Source: Synechococcus sp. BIOS-U3-1 (lineage in GTDB: Bacteria; Cyanobacteriota; Cyanobacteriia; PCC-6307; Cyanobiaceae). From it: a stretch of 64,000 bases of DNA. Position 1 is the first letter of the stretch. Every line of letters starts with the position of its first letter. Location: contig NZ_CP047936.1 in NCBI RefSeq assembly GCF_014279975.1, forward strand, positions 310,001 to 374,000. The letters run 5' to 3'. The position numbers were made by a program, and so were the translations under genes. Positions 35,162-43,282 of this stretch are shown here, piece by piece. The notes beneath the pieces were generated by a model. The model had not been told where the DNA came from. It made no database searches and saw nothing but the letters and a program-made list of their open reading frames with translations.

Positions 35162-35748
35162 ATGGCTTCTGCCATGGCTTTCTGAGCGTCCAGCGGAATG
35201 GTGTGTCCACCGGCAAAGGTTTTAAGACTGCATTCTTTTGCTCCAGGTCTCAGCAGCTCAAGCAGCCTGTCTGCTGCGGCAACGGGTACAACCTCGTCAT
35301 TCCTTCCGTGCAGCAGCAGCACTGGTGGACGGGCCAATGGTGGATTCCACTCCGGATGGGGATAGCCACTGCAGCTGATCACTCCTGCCAGTGGCAGATT
35401 GCATCCCACGTGCAGGGCCATGGCCCCACCTTGGGAGAAACCGATCAGAACAGTTTTAGAGAGTGGAATGGCTTCCAGGTCGAGTTTTTCAATGCGCTGG
35501 CGCAACTGTTGCGTGGCTGATGGAACGGCCTCCCAGTCAGATGGGAAAAGTCCGTACCACTGGCGCCCCTGTCCGCTTGGGTGAGGTTCGGGTGCTTGAA
35601 GTCCGATGCATTCAGCAGGAACTTTTGCGGTCGCCGCTAGCCCTTCGCCGAGCGGGAGCAAATCCTCTGCATCGGCCCCCCAGCCATGCAGAAGCACTAG
35701 TCGAAGGCCTCCCGCTCCCGGACCGGCATGAATCACTGAATCAGGCAT
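35143..35748 (-). CDS. Alpha/beta hydrolase (phospholipase/carboxylesterase type)
   Basis: Serine hydrolase of about 201 residues related to small bacterial carboxylesterases. The oxyanion region VLLHGWGADAEDLLPLG, nucleophile elbow IGFSQGG, aspartate in LHGRNDEVVP and histidine in AGGHTIP form the expected triad. No signal peptide, so cytoplasmic. A TTG 12 codons upstream is open, but the ATG (MPDSVIHAG) is preferred. Substrate unknown. It is divergent from purH. Confidence 0.87.
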   Translation of the reverse strand: MPDSVIHAGPGAGGLRLVLLHGWGADAEDLLPLGEGLAATAKVPAECIGLQAPEPHPSGQGRQWYGLFPSDWEAVPSATQQLRQRIEKLDLEAIPLSKTVLIGFSQGGAMALHVGCNLPLAGVISCSGYPHPEWNPPLARPPVLLLHGRNDEVVPVAAADRLLELLRPGAKECSLKTFAGGHTIPLDAQKAMAEAIASWLG

Positions 35749-35807
35749 CAGCTGTTTGACCTGCTGCTGCGTAGGTTGGCCCAAGGTCTTATTCCTGTCC
35801 TGCTGCT

Positions 35808-37394
35808 ATGGCTCCCATTGCGTTGCTGAGCGTGTCCGATAAGCGCGGACTGGTGCCTCTCGCAGAGGCTTTGCATCACCGCTTCGGCTACCAATTGCTG
35901 TCCAGCGGTGGGACAGCCAAGGTGCTCAAAGAGGCTGGTCTGCCTGTCACTCCTGTGGCGGATCACACCGGCGCGCCGGAGATCCTCGGCGGGCGTGTAA
36001 AAACGCTGCATCCCCGCATTCATGGCGGCATCCTTGCCCGGCGTGGTGATGCCAGCCATGAAGCCGATCTGATCGCTCAGGACATCGCTCCGATCGATGT
36101 TGTGGTAGTCAATCTTTATCCGTTTCGGGAAACGGTTGCTGATCCCAAGGTGAGCTGGGACACCGCAATTGAGAACATCGATATTGGTGGTCCGACGATG
36201 GTGCGATCCGCTGCCAAAAATCATGCGCATGTCGCTGTGCTCACCGCCCCGGATCAGTACGACCGCTTTGTGGCTGCGATGGATGCTTCAGGTGGGGCAC
36301 TCACAGATACTGTTCGTCGCCAGCTTGCTGTGGAGGCTTTTGCGCATACGGCGGCTTATGACGCCGCGATCACTCGATGGATGCAATCCAGGCCGGAGTC
36401 AGGAGACACAAGCGATCCCACTGCGGCGGATCTTCCTTGGCTTGAGGCTTTGCCGTTGCGTCAACGGCTGCGATACGGAGAAAACCCCCATCAACACGCC
36501 AGCTGGTACAGCGCGGCCAAGTCGGGGTGGGGCGGAGCCATCCAATTGCAAGGCAAAGAGCTCAGCACTAATAATTTGCTAGATCTGGAAGCTGCTCTGG
36601 CAACGGTCCGAGAATTCGGCTACGGCGCTCACGGCGGCCACCCCGCTAGTCGCGCTGCAGCTGTTGTGGTGAAACACACCAACCCCTGCGGAGTGGCGAT
36701 TGGTGACGGTACAGCTGCCGCATTGAGTCGGGCCCTAGATGCGGATCGGGTCAGCGCCTTTGGAGGCATCGTGGCCTTGAACGGTTGTGTTGATGCAACA
36801 GCTGCGCGTGAGCTCACGAGCCTGTTCCTGGAGTGTGTCGTTGCACCGGCGTTTGCACCTGAAGCGCGGGAGATCCTGGCTGCCAAAGCCAATCTGCGCT
36901 TGTTGGAGCTCTCCCCGGATTCGATTGACTCCGCCGGCCATGATCATGTCCGCAGCATTCTGGGTGGAGTCCTCGTGCAGGATCTCGATGATCAGCCCGT
37001 GACTTCGGATGATTGGACTGTGGCCACTGAGCGAGTCCCCACCGCAAGTGAACGCGAAGATCTTTGTTTTGCCTGGCAATTAGTCCGCCATGTGCGTTCC
37101 AACGCGATCGTCGTCGCCAGGGAAGGTCAGAGCCTTGGAGTGGGAGCCGGCCAGATGAATAGGGTTGGCTCGGCGCAGATTGCCCTCAAAGCCGCAGGTG
37201 ATCGCTGTCGGGGAGCGGTGTTGGCTAGCGATGGATTTTTCCCTTTCGACGACACGGTCCGCTTAGCTGCTGAATATGGAATTACAGCTGTGGTCCATCC
37301 AGGCGGCAGCAAGCGTGATGGGGATTCAATCCAGGCTTGCAATGAACTTGGCTTGACGATGCTTCTGACAGGTCGTCGTCACTTCCTGCACTGA
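35808..37394 (+). CDS. purH: Bifunctional AICAR formyltransferase / IMP cyclohydrolase
   Basis: Catalyses the last two steps of IMP synthesis. The N-terminal IMP cyclohydrolase domain (about 1-195) starts [19 protein letters not shown] and has [13 protein letters not shown] and [14 protein letters not shown]; the C-terminal formyltransferase domain has [37 protein letters not shown] and the closing [19 protein letters not shown]. 528 residues is the usual length. Confidence 0.97.
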   Translation: MAPIALLSVSDKRGLVPLAEALHHRFGYQLLSSGGTAKVLKEAGLPVTPVADHTGAPEILGGRVKTLHPRIHGGILARRGDASHEADLIAQDIAPIDVVVVNLYPFRETVADPKVSWDTAIENIDIGGPTMVRSAAKNHAHVAVLTAPDQYDRFVAAMDASGGALTDTVRRQLAVEAFAHTAAYDAAITRWMQSRPESGDTSDPTAADLPWLEALPLRQRLRYGENPHQHASWYSAAKSGWGGAIQLQGKELSTNNLLDLEAALATVREFGYGAHGGHPASRAAAVVVKHTNPCGVAIGDGTAAALSRALDADRVSAFGGIVALNGCVDATAARELTSLFLECVVAPAFAPEAREILAAKANLRLLELSPDSIDSAGHDHVRSILGGVLVQDLDDQPVTSDDWTVATERVPTASEREDLCFAWQLVRHVRSNAIVVAREGQSLGVGAGQMNRVGSAQIALKAAGDRCRGAVLASDGFFPFDDTVRLAAEYGITAVVHPGGSKRDGDSIQACNELGLTMLLTGRRHFLH

Positions 37395-37474
37395 TGATCT
37401 GAGTGGCAAGAGGGTGCGGTAGTCCACGGCATGAGGGCTGCAGTTTTAGTCTTCGACCATTCATGTGATCGTTG

Positions 37475-37933
37475 ATGCCTGAGTCCCTGTCTTTTGGCCT
37501 CAATTTCGTTCATCCGCTGATGATGTGGCTGTTACTGGCGGCAGGTGGCTACGCCATGTACTTGGGCATCAAGGCCAAGAAGGTGCGTACAGGGACACCC
37601 GAGCAGCGTAAGGCCCTGGTCCGAGGAAAATTTGCCCAGAGACACTTTCTATGGGGCAGCGCGCTGATGGCCGTGATGGTTTTTGGAACGCTGAGTGGAA
37701 TGGCGGTGACTTATTTGAACAACGGCAAACTGTTTGTCGGACCGCATTTATTAGTAGGTCTTGTCATGACCGGAATGATCGCAGCAGCCTCAGCACTTTC
37801 ACCCTTAATGCAGCGTGGGAACCTATTGGCCCGAAAAGCTCATGTCGGGCTGAATATGGGAATGATGACATTATTTTTATGGCAAGCTGTCAGTGGAATG
37901 CAGATTATGAACCGAATTTGGATCAATCGTTGA
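37475..37933 (+). CDS. DUF4079 family membrane protein
   Basis: 152 residues with four hydrophobic segments, found widely in cyanobacteria and related to cytochrome b561-like/ferric-reductase-like small membrane proteins by pattern only. Conserved-looking histidines occur near membrane edges (NFVHPLMMW, QRHFLWGSA, VGPHLLVG, RKAHVGLN), which could bind haem, though this is inference. A TTG one codon upstream of the ATG is open. Confidence 0.8.
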   Translation: MPESLSFGLNFVHPLMMWLLLAAGGYAMYLGIKAKKVRTGTPEQRKALVRGKFAQRHFLWGSALMAVMVFGTLSGMAVTYLNNGKLFVGPHLLVGLVMTGMIAAASALSPLMQRGNLLARKAHVGLNMGMMTLFLWQAVSGMQIMNRIWINR

Positions 37934-37957
37934 GACATGCTGGGGACTTAGATGTTG

Positions 37958-38095
37958 TTAACGATAAAAATCTTCTCGGGTTAAAGGTGTTTTTCTGTCG
38001 TTATTTTTGACGTAAAAGAAGACTGTTGCGGCTACTGCCAGTACGGGAATAGCTGTTAACAGCAAAATTGCAATTGCGGTGTAATCTTGATACAT
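37958..38095 (-). CDS. Small single-helix membrane protein, unknown
   Basis: 45-residue frame: MYQDYTAIAILLLTAIPVLA starts it, the hydrophobic stretch continues to about residue 28, and a polar basic/acidic tail (KNNDRKTPLTREDFYR) follows. Composition is that of the tiny one-helix subunits of photosynthetic complexes, but I do not recognise it as any psb, pet or ndh gene. It lies in an AT-rich, gene-poor stretch, convergent with the DUF4079 gene. Confidence 0.45.
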   Translation of the reverse strand: MYQDYTAIAILLLTAIPVLAVAATVFFYVKNNDRKTPLTREDFYR

Positions 38096-38251
38096 AGAGC
38101 TCTGCGTGAACCAGGTCGTCAATTATACAGTGATCCAGCCATGTATTTTATGATATCCGTTTAAGTTATTTATATTACGTCAATTGTGGTTTGCAGCTTT
38201 TGCGTCCGTTTAATTGAGTTGTTTCGATGTGCACGATGTTGAAAACCGTGA

Positions 38252-38470
38252 TCAGCTCTGTTTTGCGTGTTCTCGGCCTTCTCGAAACACATCGAGATCA
38301 CGCTTAGCGCACCAATAAGCACTGAGTTGCTCGCAGCTCTTGTATTGCATCCAGTTGGCTTCTGCTGCCACAACTCTTGCGTGTAGAGCCCTTTCAGTTT
38401 TCGTTTCAAACTGAATCGTCCCTTGATCCAATGGAGCGTTAATGAAATAGTCCCAATTCGGTTCAACCAC
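38252..38470 (-). CDS. Hypothetical protein
   Basis: 72 residues (MVEPNWDYFINAPLDQGTIQ at the start) with a balanced, soluble, helix-prone composition (TERALHARVVAAEANWMQYK). An alternative 98-codon frame in the same place has less protein-like composition and is not preferred. No family recognised. Confidence 0.45.
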   Translation of the reverse strand: MVEPNWDYFINAPLDQGTIQFETKTERALHARVVAAEANWMQYKSCEQLSAYWCAKRDLDVFREGREHAKQS

Positions 38471-38776
38471 TATTCACGTTGAAGTTGATTTATTTTGGCC
38501 GATCCTGCGCCGCGAAGTCCTCCATTTTTTATAGTTAAAGGAGTAATCTGTTGCTTCAATCTCTGCAAAGAAAGATAGTTGATAGCTCTTTTGATTGCCG
38601 GCTGCGTGTAGTTCCGCTGGCTTTATTAAAGTTTACTTTTGGTTCTGTTGTCAAAGTTGCATCTATTCATGTCATTCAGCCGGGCTTGGCACGTTCTCGT
38701 TCAAGGATTGGGTTCAGCAGAACTCGCAATCTTTCCTGGCTGTCTTAGGATCTATCGACATTGAAATACGGTTCAG
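38471..38776. other. Gene-poor AT-rich spacer
   Basis: Contains one 65-codon plus-strand frame starting at a TTG (38551) that has a well-spaced AAAGGAG before it, but its product looks random (basic, Ser/Arg-rich end) and it is not called. Nothing else supportable is seen. Confidence 0.4.
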
Positions 38777-38971
38777 GTGCTGAAGCCTTTTCTAATATCG
38801 CTGTTGTACGTGAGCAGTTGTGTGCTCGCCTTGCTTCAGGCAACACGTGAATCAACTCCACAGCCGATTGGGCTTCTTATTTTTGCCATGGTCATGACGC
38901 CTTTACTGGTCAGCATCATTGCTGGACTTCCTTTGAATTGCATGTCTTTTCAGAACAAGCAAACCAATTGA
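38777..38971 (+). CDS. Small two-helix membrane protein, unknown
   Basis: 64 residues from a GTG: MLKPFLISLLYVSSCVLALL forms one hydrophobic segment and GLLIFAMVMTPLLVSIIAGL a second, separated by a short polar loop. The pattern suits a small inner-membrane protein. No family is recognised, and neither neighbours nor ribosome-binding site give strong support. Confidence 0.38.
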   Translation: MLKPFLISLLYVSSCVLALLQATRESTPQPIGLLIFAMVMTPLLVSIIAGLPLNCMSFQNKQTN

Positions 38972-39070
38972 TTTATTGATTTGCTTTCTCTGAAAATCAA
39001 TTGATATTGGGTTCGATATAATTGAAAACATTTAGGCTGCCGACAGTTTTGGTTGAAGATTGAAGTGTCA

Positions 39071-39583
39071 TTATCTTGATTCTTCCAAGATTGTTTTGCA
39101 CCAAGCTTCCAAGCGACCCTGCGTCTTTTCTGACTCATTGTCTTCATCAATTGGAAGCCCACAAAACATCCCATCGATCATGCTTTTTGAATCATCAAAA
39201 ATATAGTCTTCACCTGATACACGCCCAATGAGGTTTCCACCAGCTTTCTGGAACGCTGTATAGAGCTCTTCCATTGCATCACAGAAAAATTTGCTGAAAG
39301 CTGCTGAATCTCCAAGGCCAACGATGGCCACAGGTTTTCCTGAACAATTGAGAGCTGGAATCTGCTCGATGTGCTCGTCCCAATCGGTGCCTGACCTTTT
39401 GACGTCGGACCCCGTATTCCAGGTGGGTGTGCAGCAGATCAGGGCCTCACAGTCTTCAATATCCTTGATGTCCTGAAAATCACTGAGCTCTTTGAGTTCA
39501 GAATCAGGAAGGAGCTGGTCGAGCCTCTCGGCGATGTCTTCCGTATGACCGGTTGCTGATGCAAAGACAATCGTAAATTTCAT
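39071..39583 (-). CDS. Flavodoxin
   Basis: FMN electron carrier of long-chain type (170 residues), able to replace ferredoxin under iron shortage. The phosphate loop is FASATGHTEDIAE, the first flavin loop TPTWNTGS, and GLGDSAAFSKFFCDAMEELY parallels the classic GDQxxYxxxFxDA block. The phosphate loop differs from the GTxTGNT form of the housekeeping iron-stress flavodoxin isiB, so a paralogue with a different partner is possible. The ATG is chosen over an upstream start because GAGAGG lies 7 bases before it. Confidence 0.88.
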   Translation of the reverse strand: MKFTIVFASATGHTEDIAERLDQLLPDSELKELSDFQDIKDIEDCEALICCTPTWNTGSDVKRSGTDWDEHIEQIPALNCSGKPVAIVGLGDSAAFSKFFCDAMEELYTAFQKAGGNLIGRVSGEDYIFDDSKSMIDGMFCGLPIDEDNESEKTQGRLEAWCKTILEESR

Positions 39584-39692
39584 AGAGAAACCTCTCAACA
39601 CTATTTTTTCTTGCCGCGAGGCTTCGATCAAATAGTATTTAACAATGCATTGTGGCTTACTATACAGCTGAATTCTGTATCCGGCATGCCTT

Positions 39693-40088
39693 TCAATCTG
39701 CCTCTAAGCCGTTAAATAATTCTTTATGAACTGCAAAAGTATGATATAGCGATGTTGCATTCTCTGGTTGTAGTTTAGTCCCGTCGCATGTGTATGCGAT
39801 TGCACAAACTAAATTTCCTTGCCACGCGATGTTGTCATCGCTTTGATCTTCTGACCAAGTCATCATCGCTTTGAATTGAACAGGGAGATGATGGCCAATC
39901 TTTTCACATGCCTTGCACAATCGATATAAAGCAGGCGGTTTGGATGGCATGGACAATGCCTTCTTTAAGCTGAGTTCATTGAACACCCCGATATATCGTA
40001 TGTATTCAATAATTTCGCTTTCAATGTCGCTGAGATCGGCCTGGCTGATGGCGTTATCGATCTCATTTGGGTTGAGAGTTGGCCTCAC
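39693..40088 (-). CDS. Hypothetical protein
   Basis: 131 residues, soluble, helical in the first half (NEIDNAISQADLSDIESEII) and with cysteines at YRLCKACEK. No known domain recognised. The middle segment MPSKPPALYRLCKACEKIGHH resembles the style of cyanobacterial orphan proteins. It lies on the same strand as flavodoxin, about 110 bases upstream, but AT-rich spacing leaves an operon uncertain. Confidence 0.6.
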   Translation of the reverse strand: MRPTLNPNEIDNAISQADLSDIESEIIEYIRYIGVFNELSLKKALSMPSKPPALYRLCKACEKIGHHLPVQFKAMMTWSEDQSDDNIAWQGNLVCAIAYTCDGTKLQPENATSLYHTFAVHKELFNGLEAD

Positions 40089-40133
40089 GTTGGATTTTGC
40101 AATGTTCGTTGATCAAGCAAGTTTGTAATGGGA

Positions 40134-40457
40134 TCAGTTGCTGATTCTTGTTAAAAAGCTTGGCTTCAGGCTTGTTTGGTAATTGATATCTTCGATCATT
40201 TTTTGGGCGCTTGTGTGGACAACGACGCTGATGTCTTGGGTCGTATTATGAATTTTCCAGAGACCAACTCGAATTTCTGATCTTGCACAGGTCACTTGCC
40301 ATGCGTCTGGTATGGGTGAGCCAACCTGCTTCACGGTGATCTTTGTCCAGTAAGAGTCTCGCCGATGTCCCAGGATTAGCGTGTAAGAGGACGACCCATC
40401 TTCTTTTTTTTCTTTTTGGAAATTCAGCTTCAGAAGCTGCTGACTCCAGTCATCCAT
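40134..40457 (-). CDS. Hypothetical protein
   Basis: 107 residues with alternating polar/hydrophobic composition suggesting a beta-rich small domain (SSSYTLILGHRRDSYWTKIT). No recognised family, no signal peptide. It is upstream of the previous hypothetical gene on the same strand, 45 bases away, so the two may be cotranscribed. Confidence 0.58.
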   Translation of the reverse strand: MDDWSQQLLKLNFQKEKKEDGSSSYTLILGHRRDSYWTKITVKQVGSPIPDAWQVTCARSEIRVGLWKIHNTTQDISVVVHTSAQKMIEDINYQTSLKPSFLTRISN

Positions 40458-40722
40458 GATTGCTAATCATTAAGACTCAATCTTAGTCGCCAATGAATTG
40501 ATTCATGCATCTTTTTTGTCTCCAGCGTGAGCCAATAATTACGATTGGCCGGCAAATCAACCTACCCTTTCTGGAGAGCGAAGGTTTCAATTCGCAACAA
40601 ATTAAAGGGGGTTGTAGTCGTTGTTGTGATGGATTTATTTTTAATTTGGATGACTTGATTTAAGCCTATTTCTTGAAAACATGCTGCGTTGTTGAGCCAT
40701 CGAGGGACGGCCTGGAAAGCAT

Positions 40723-40944
40723 TTATCCCTCTTCAGGGGCAGATGTCTTGTCGGCAGCAGGTGCGGCTTTTTTGTCAGCGGCGGGAGCAGCTTTTTTGTC
40801 GGCAGCTGCGGGTTTTTTGGGTTTCAGCTTGGATGTGTCGAGGTTTTTCTCGCCGAAAGCTTTGTATCCGAGAAAAATCAGGCCGCCCAACACTGGAATG
40901 GAAGCGATCCCACCCACTGCAATCTCAAACCCTGACAATGCCAT
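40723..40944 (-). CDS. Small membrane protein with Ala-Pro-Lys repeat tail
   Basis: 73 residues from the ATG at MALSGFEIAVGGIAS; an ATG 11 codons upstream is also open. One membrane helix (IASIPVLGGLIFLGYKAF) is followed by a tail in which DKKAAPAA occurs twice in tandem and a third partial copy follows. Such K/A/P tails are flexible linkers that often reach across a compartment. Unknown function; the repeat is visible in DNA as well. Confidence 0.65.
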   Translation of the reverse strand: MALSGFEIAVGGIASIPVLGGLIFLGYKAFGEKNLDTSKLKPKKPAAADKKAAPAADKKAAPAADKTSAPEEG

Positions 40945-41264
40945 TGCTGATTGGCCGAGAAAAAGAAAACATAACATATGACCATTTTCACAGTATGCAG
41001 CAAAACTGATGGACTAAAAGGAGGAACTTCAGGATTGATCTGAAGCGTGATTTAAAGCGCTTTGCGCTGATCCTTGGCGACTCATGTTTCAATCAATCAT
41101 GATCAAATATGGATAATTTTTCCTGATTTTTTGAGTCTGTGGAATTAATTGCTGTCTTGACTTGGTAGGTTTTGAAGCATGCTTTCTACGATTAGAAGCT
41201 GTATCTGAGCAGCTTTTGTTAGTCGCTAAGTCTGTTAATCGTTGGCGTTCTCCCTGAGCCAGTG

Positions 41265-41936
41265 TCAGAAAGCTGCTCTCCGTCGTGGAGGGCATGTCAG
41301 TTCGTGGGTTGAGTGGAAATCCTCTTGAACTTTCCAGGTCAGTCTGCGTGAGATCTGTCGCACGATTTGGCGAAGCAGATGGTCGCCACTGGATTGAACT
41401 AGCCCATTGGGGAGCATGGTGATCACTCGGGGAAGTGCGATCCAGACCGTTAGATCAAGCGTCCAGTTGACCCATGTCTGATCGAGCTCCGCGGTGTTCT
41501 CAGGGAGGTCCACCAGGCAGAGATTGGCTTGGAAATCAACGTCATACAACTTCGCCAGAGCTGGGTCGTGATCTGGAAGGGCAACGGTTTCGATCGCGTA
41601 ACTCCTGTCTTGGCGTGGCAGGAGCCGCAGGCCGATTGTGGGCTCCACTTCGAAGCCGAAATTGCCAAAGCGTCCGAGTGTCAGAGCGTATGCCTGGGGA
41701 TCGAGCGCTTCGACTTCCATCGGAGCAGCACACCTGCAGAACCAACCTTGGTGTTGGTCGAGATACGTGGCAATTGTGCTGGGATCTGCCCGCATTTCCA
41801 TGCGGTCACTGAAGTGGCTGCGGTAGCAGCGCACTTGTGGGTCCACGTCCTCGTGATGACGTAGGGCTTCGTCGGATGGTCTCGACAAGAGCAGGACGGA
41901 CGAGCCCCGATCAGGGGAAGTGCTGTGATGAATCAA
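41265..41936 (-). CDS. DUF1997 family protein
   Basis: 223 residues of a family restricted mostly to cyanobacteria and plastids, function unknown. Recognised by the pattern of RFGNFGFEVEPTIGLRLLP in the middle and VWIALPRVITMLPNGLVQSSGDHLL near the end; the C-terminal helix (LRQIVRQISRRLTWKVQEDF) is typical. No signal or membrane helix. It lies downstream of ispH on the same strand, 18 bases away. Confidence 0.85.
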   Translation of the reverse strand: MIHHSTSPDRGSSVLLLSRPSDEALRHHEDVDPQVRCYRSHFSDRMEMRADPSTIATYLDQHQGWFCRCAAPMEVEALDPQAYALTLGRFGNFGFEVEPTIGLRLLPRQDRSYAIETVALPDHDPALAKLYDVDFQANLCLVDLPENTAELDQTWVNWTLDLTVWIALPRVITMLPNGLVQSSGDHLLRQIVRQISRRLTWKVQEDFHSTHELTCPPRRRAAF

Positions 41937-41954
41937 TGTAAAGCTTCGCGGTGA

Positions 41955-43154
41955 TCAATCTGCGTCGCTGATGGCGATCATGCGTTGAATCACGTGTTCC
42001 ACCACTCGATCTGGGGTTGAAGCTCCGGAGGTGATGCCAACGGTGATTGGTCCATTCGGCAAAAAGTCCGTGTCACGGGTTAAGTCTTCGCCGAGTGGTT
42101 TGTGCTCGATGCTGTTGTCCTCGCTGATTCGTTCCGGCGTATCGATGTGGAAAGAGCGGATGCCACGACTGATGGCAATTTCTTGGAGGTGGGTGGTGTT
42201 GGAGGAGTTGTACCCACCGATCACGACCATGAGGTCCAGGGGTTCGTCGACCAGAGAGAACATTGCGTCCTGTCGTTCTTGGGTGGCGTCGCAGATGGTG
42301 TTGAAGGCCAGAAAGTGCTCGTTCAACTTGATGGGACCGAATTTGCTGAGCATCGTGCGTTCAAACAGTCGACCGATCTCCTCTGTTTCGCTTTTCAGCA
42401 TGGTGGTCTGGTTGGCCACACCGACACGCTGCAGGTCGCGGTCCGGGTCGAAGCCTGGAGAGCAGGCATTGGCAAAACGGTCCATGAAGTTGTCTCGATC
42501 TCCGTTGCCGAGGATGTAATCAGCGACTAACTGAGCCTCCTCTAGATCCAGCAGCACGAGATAGGTCCCTGCAAAGGAACTTGTGGCGAGAGTTTCTTCA
42601 TGTTTCACCTTCCCGTGAATGATCGAGGTGAACACATGTTTCTTGTGCTTTTCCACTGTGTTCCACACCTTGGAAACCCAGGGACATGTGGTGTCAACGA
42701 TGTGGCAGCCACGATCATTGAGCAGTTGCATTTCCTGCACGGTGGCCCCGAAAGCAGGAAGAATCACCACGTCGCCATATTCCACACCCGAGAAGTCCTT
42801 CACCCCCTGATCGACAGGGATGAAATGAACATTCATCTTGCGTAGATGATCATTCACCGAAGGGTTATGGATGATTTCATTGGTGATCCATAACCGCTCA
42901 CTTGGATAGTGCTTGCGCGTCTCGTAAGCCATGGCAACGGCACGCTCTACGCCCCAGCAGAAACCAAACGCTTCCGCTAGTCGAACGTTCAGGCGTCCGT
43001 GGCTGAGTTGATAGCCGTTTTCGCGGATGGATCCGATCAGGCTGCTCTGGTATGCCTCTTCCAGGCTTCCAGCGACCTCTTCAGCACGCCCGAATCCACG
43101 ACGGTTGTAGCGGTCGGAATTATGAAGAGAGCGCTTGAAGGCGTGGGTATCCAT
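41955..43154 (-). CDS. ispH: 4-hydroxy-3-methylbut-2-enyl diphosphate reductase
   Basis: Final enzyme of the methylerythritol phosphate isoprenoid pathway, feeding carotenoids, chlorophyll phytol and quinones. The three cluster-binding cysteines are in [27 protein letters not shown] and [23 protein letters not shown] is also conserved. The 399-residue length with an N-terminal extension is the cyanobacterial/plastid form. A symmetrical terminator separates it from amt upstream. Confidence 0.96.
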   Translation of the reverse strand: MDTHAFKRSLHNSDRYNRRGFGRAEEVAGSLEEAYQSSLIGSIRENGYQLSHGRLNVRLAEAFGFCWGVERAVAMAYETRKHYPSERLWITNEIIHNPSVNDHLRKMNVHFIPVDQGVKDFSGVEYGDVVILPAFGATVQEMQLLNDRGCHIVDTTCPWVSKVWNTVEKHKKHVFTSIIHGKVKHEETLATSSFAGTYLVLLDLEEAQLVADYILGNGDRDNFMDRFANACSPGFDPDRDLQRVGVANQTTMLKSETEEIGRLFERTMLSKFGPIKLNEHFLAFNTICDATQERQDAMFSLVDEPLDLMVVIGGYNSSNTTHLQEIAISRGIRSFHIDTPERISEDNSIEHKPLGEDLTRDTDFLPNGPITVGITSGASTPDRVVEHVIQRMIAISDAD

Positions 43155-43234
43155 GGCCGCTGCAACAGTGCGATGACTCTATGGGCTGTGGGTGGGAGCT
43201 GTCTTTTGCTGATGGCCGTACTGACCAAATCAAG

Positions 43235-43266
43235 AAAAACCCCGGTCCCTCTGGACCGGGGTTTTT
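43235..43266 (-). terminator. Strong symmetric intrinsic terminator after amt
   Basis: AAAAACCCCGGTCC and GGACCGGGGTTTTT form a perfect 14-bp stem around a 4-base loop, so a T tract follows the GC-rich stem in either direction. It lies 17 bases after the amt stop codon and before ispH, ending the amt transcript. Confidence 0.92.
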
Positions 43267-43282
43267 CATTCTTCCTGGAACT

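Noticed and set aside
38170-38466. 98-codon minus-strand frame
   Set aside because: Competes with a 72-codon frame in the same place whose product is more protein-like; Arg/His/Asn-rich end looks random.
41089-41295. 68-codon minus-strand frame downstream of the DUF1997 gene
   Set aside because: Overlaps the DUF1997 3' end, is Ser/Thr/Lys-biased and has no support.
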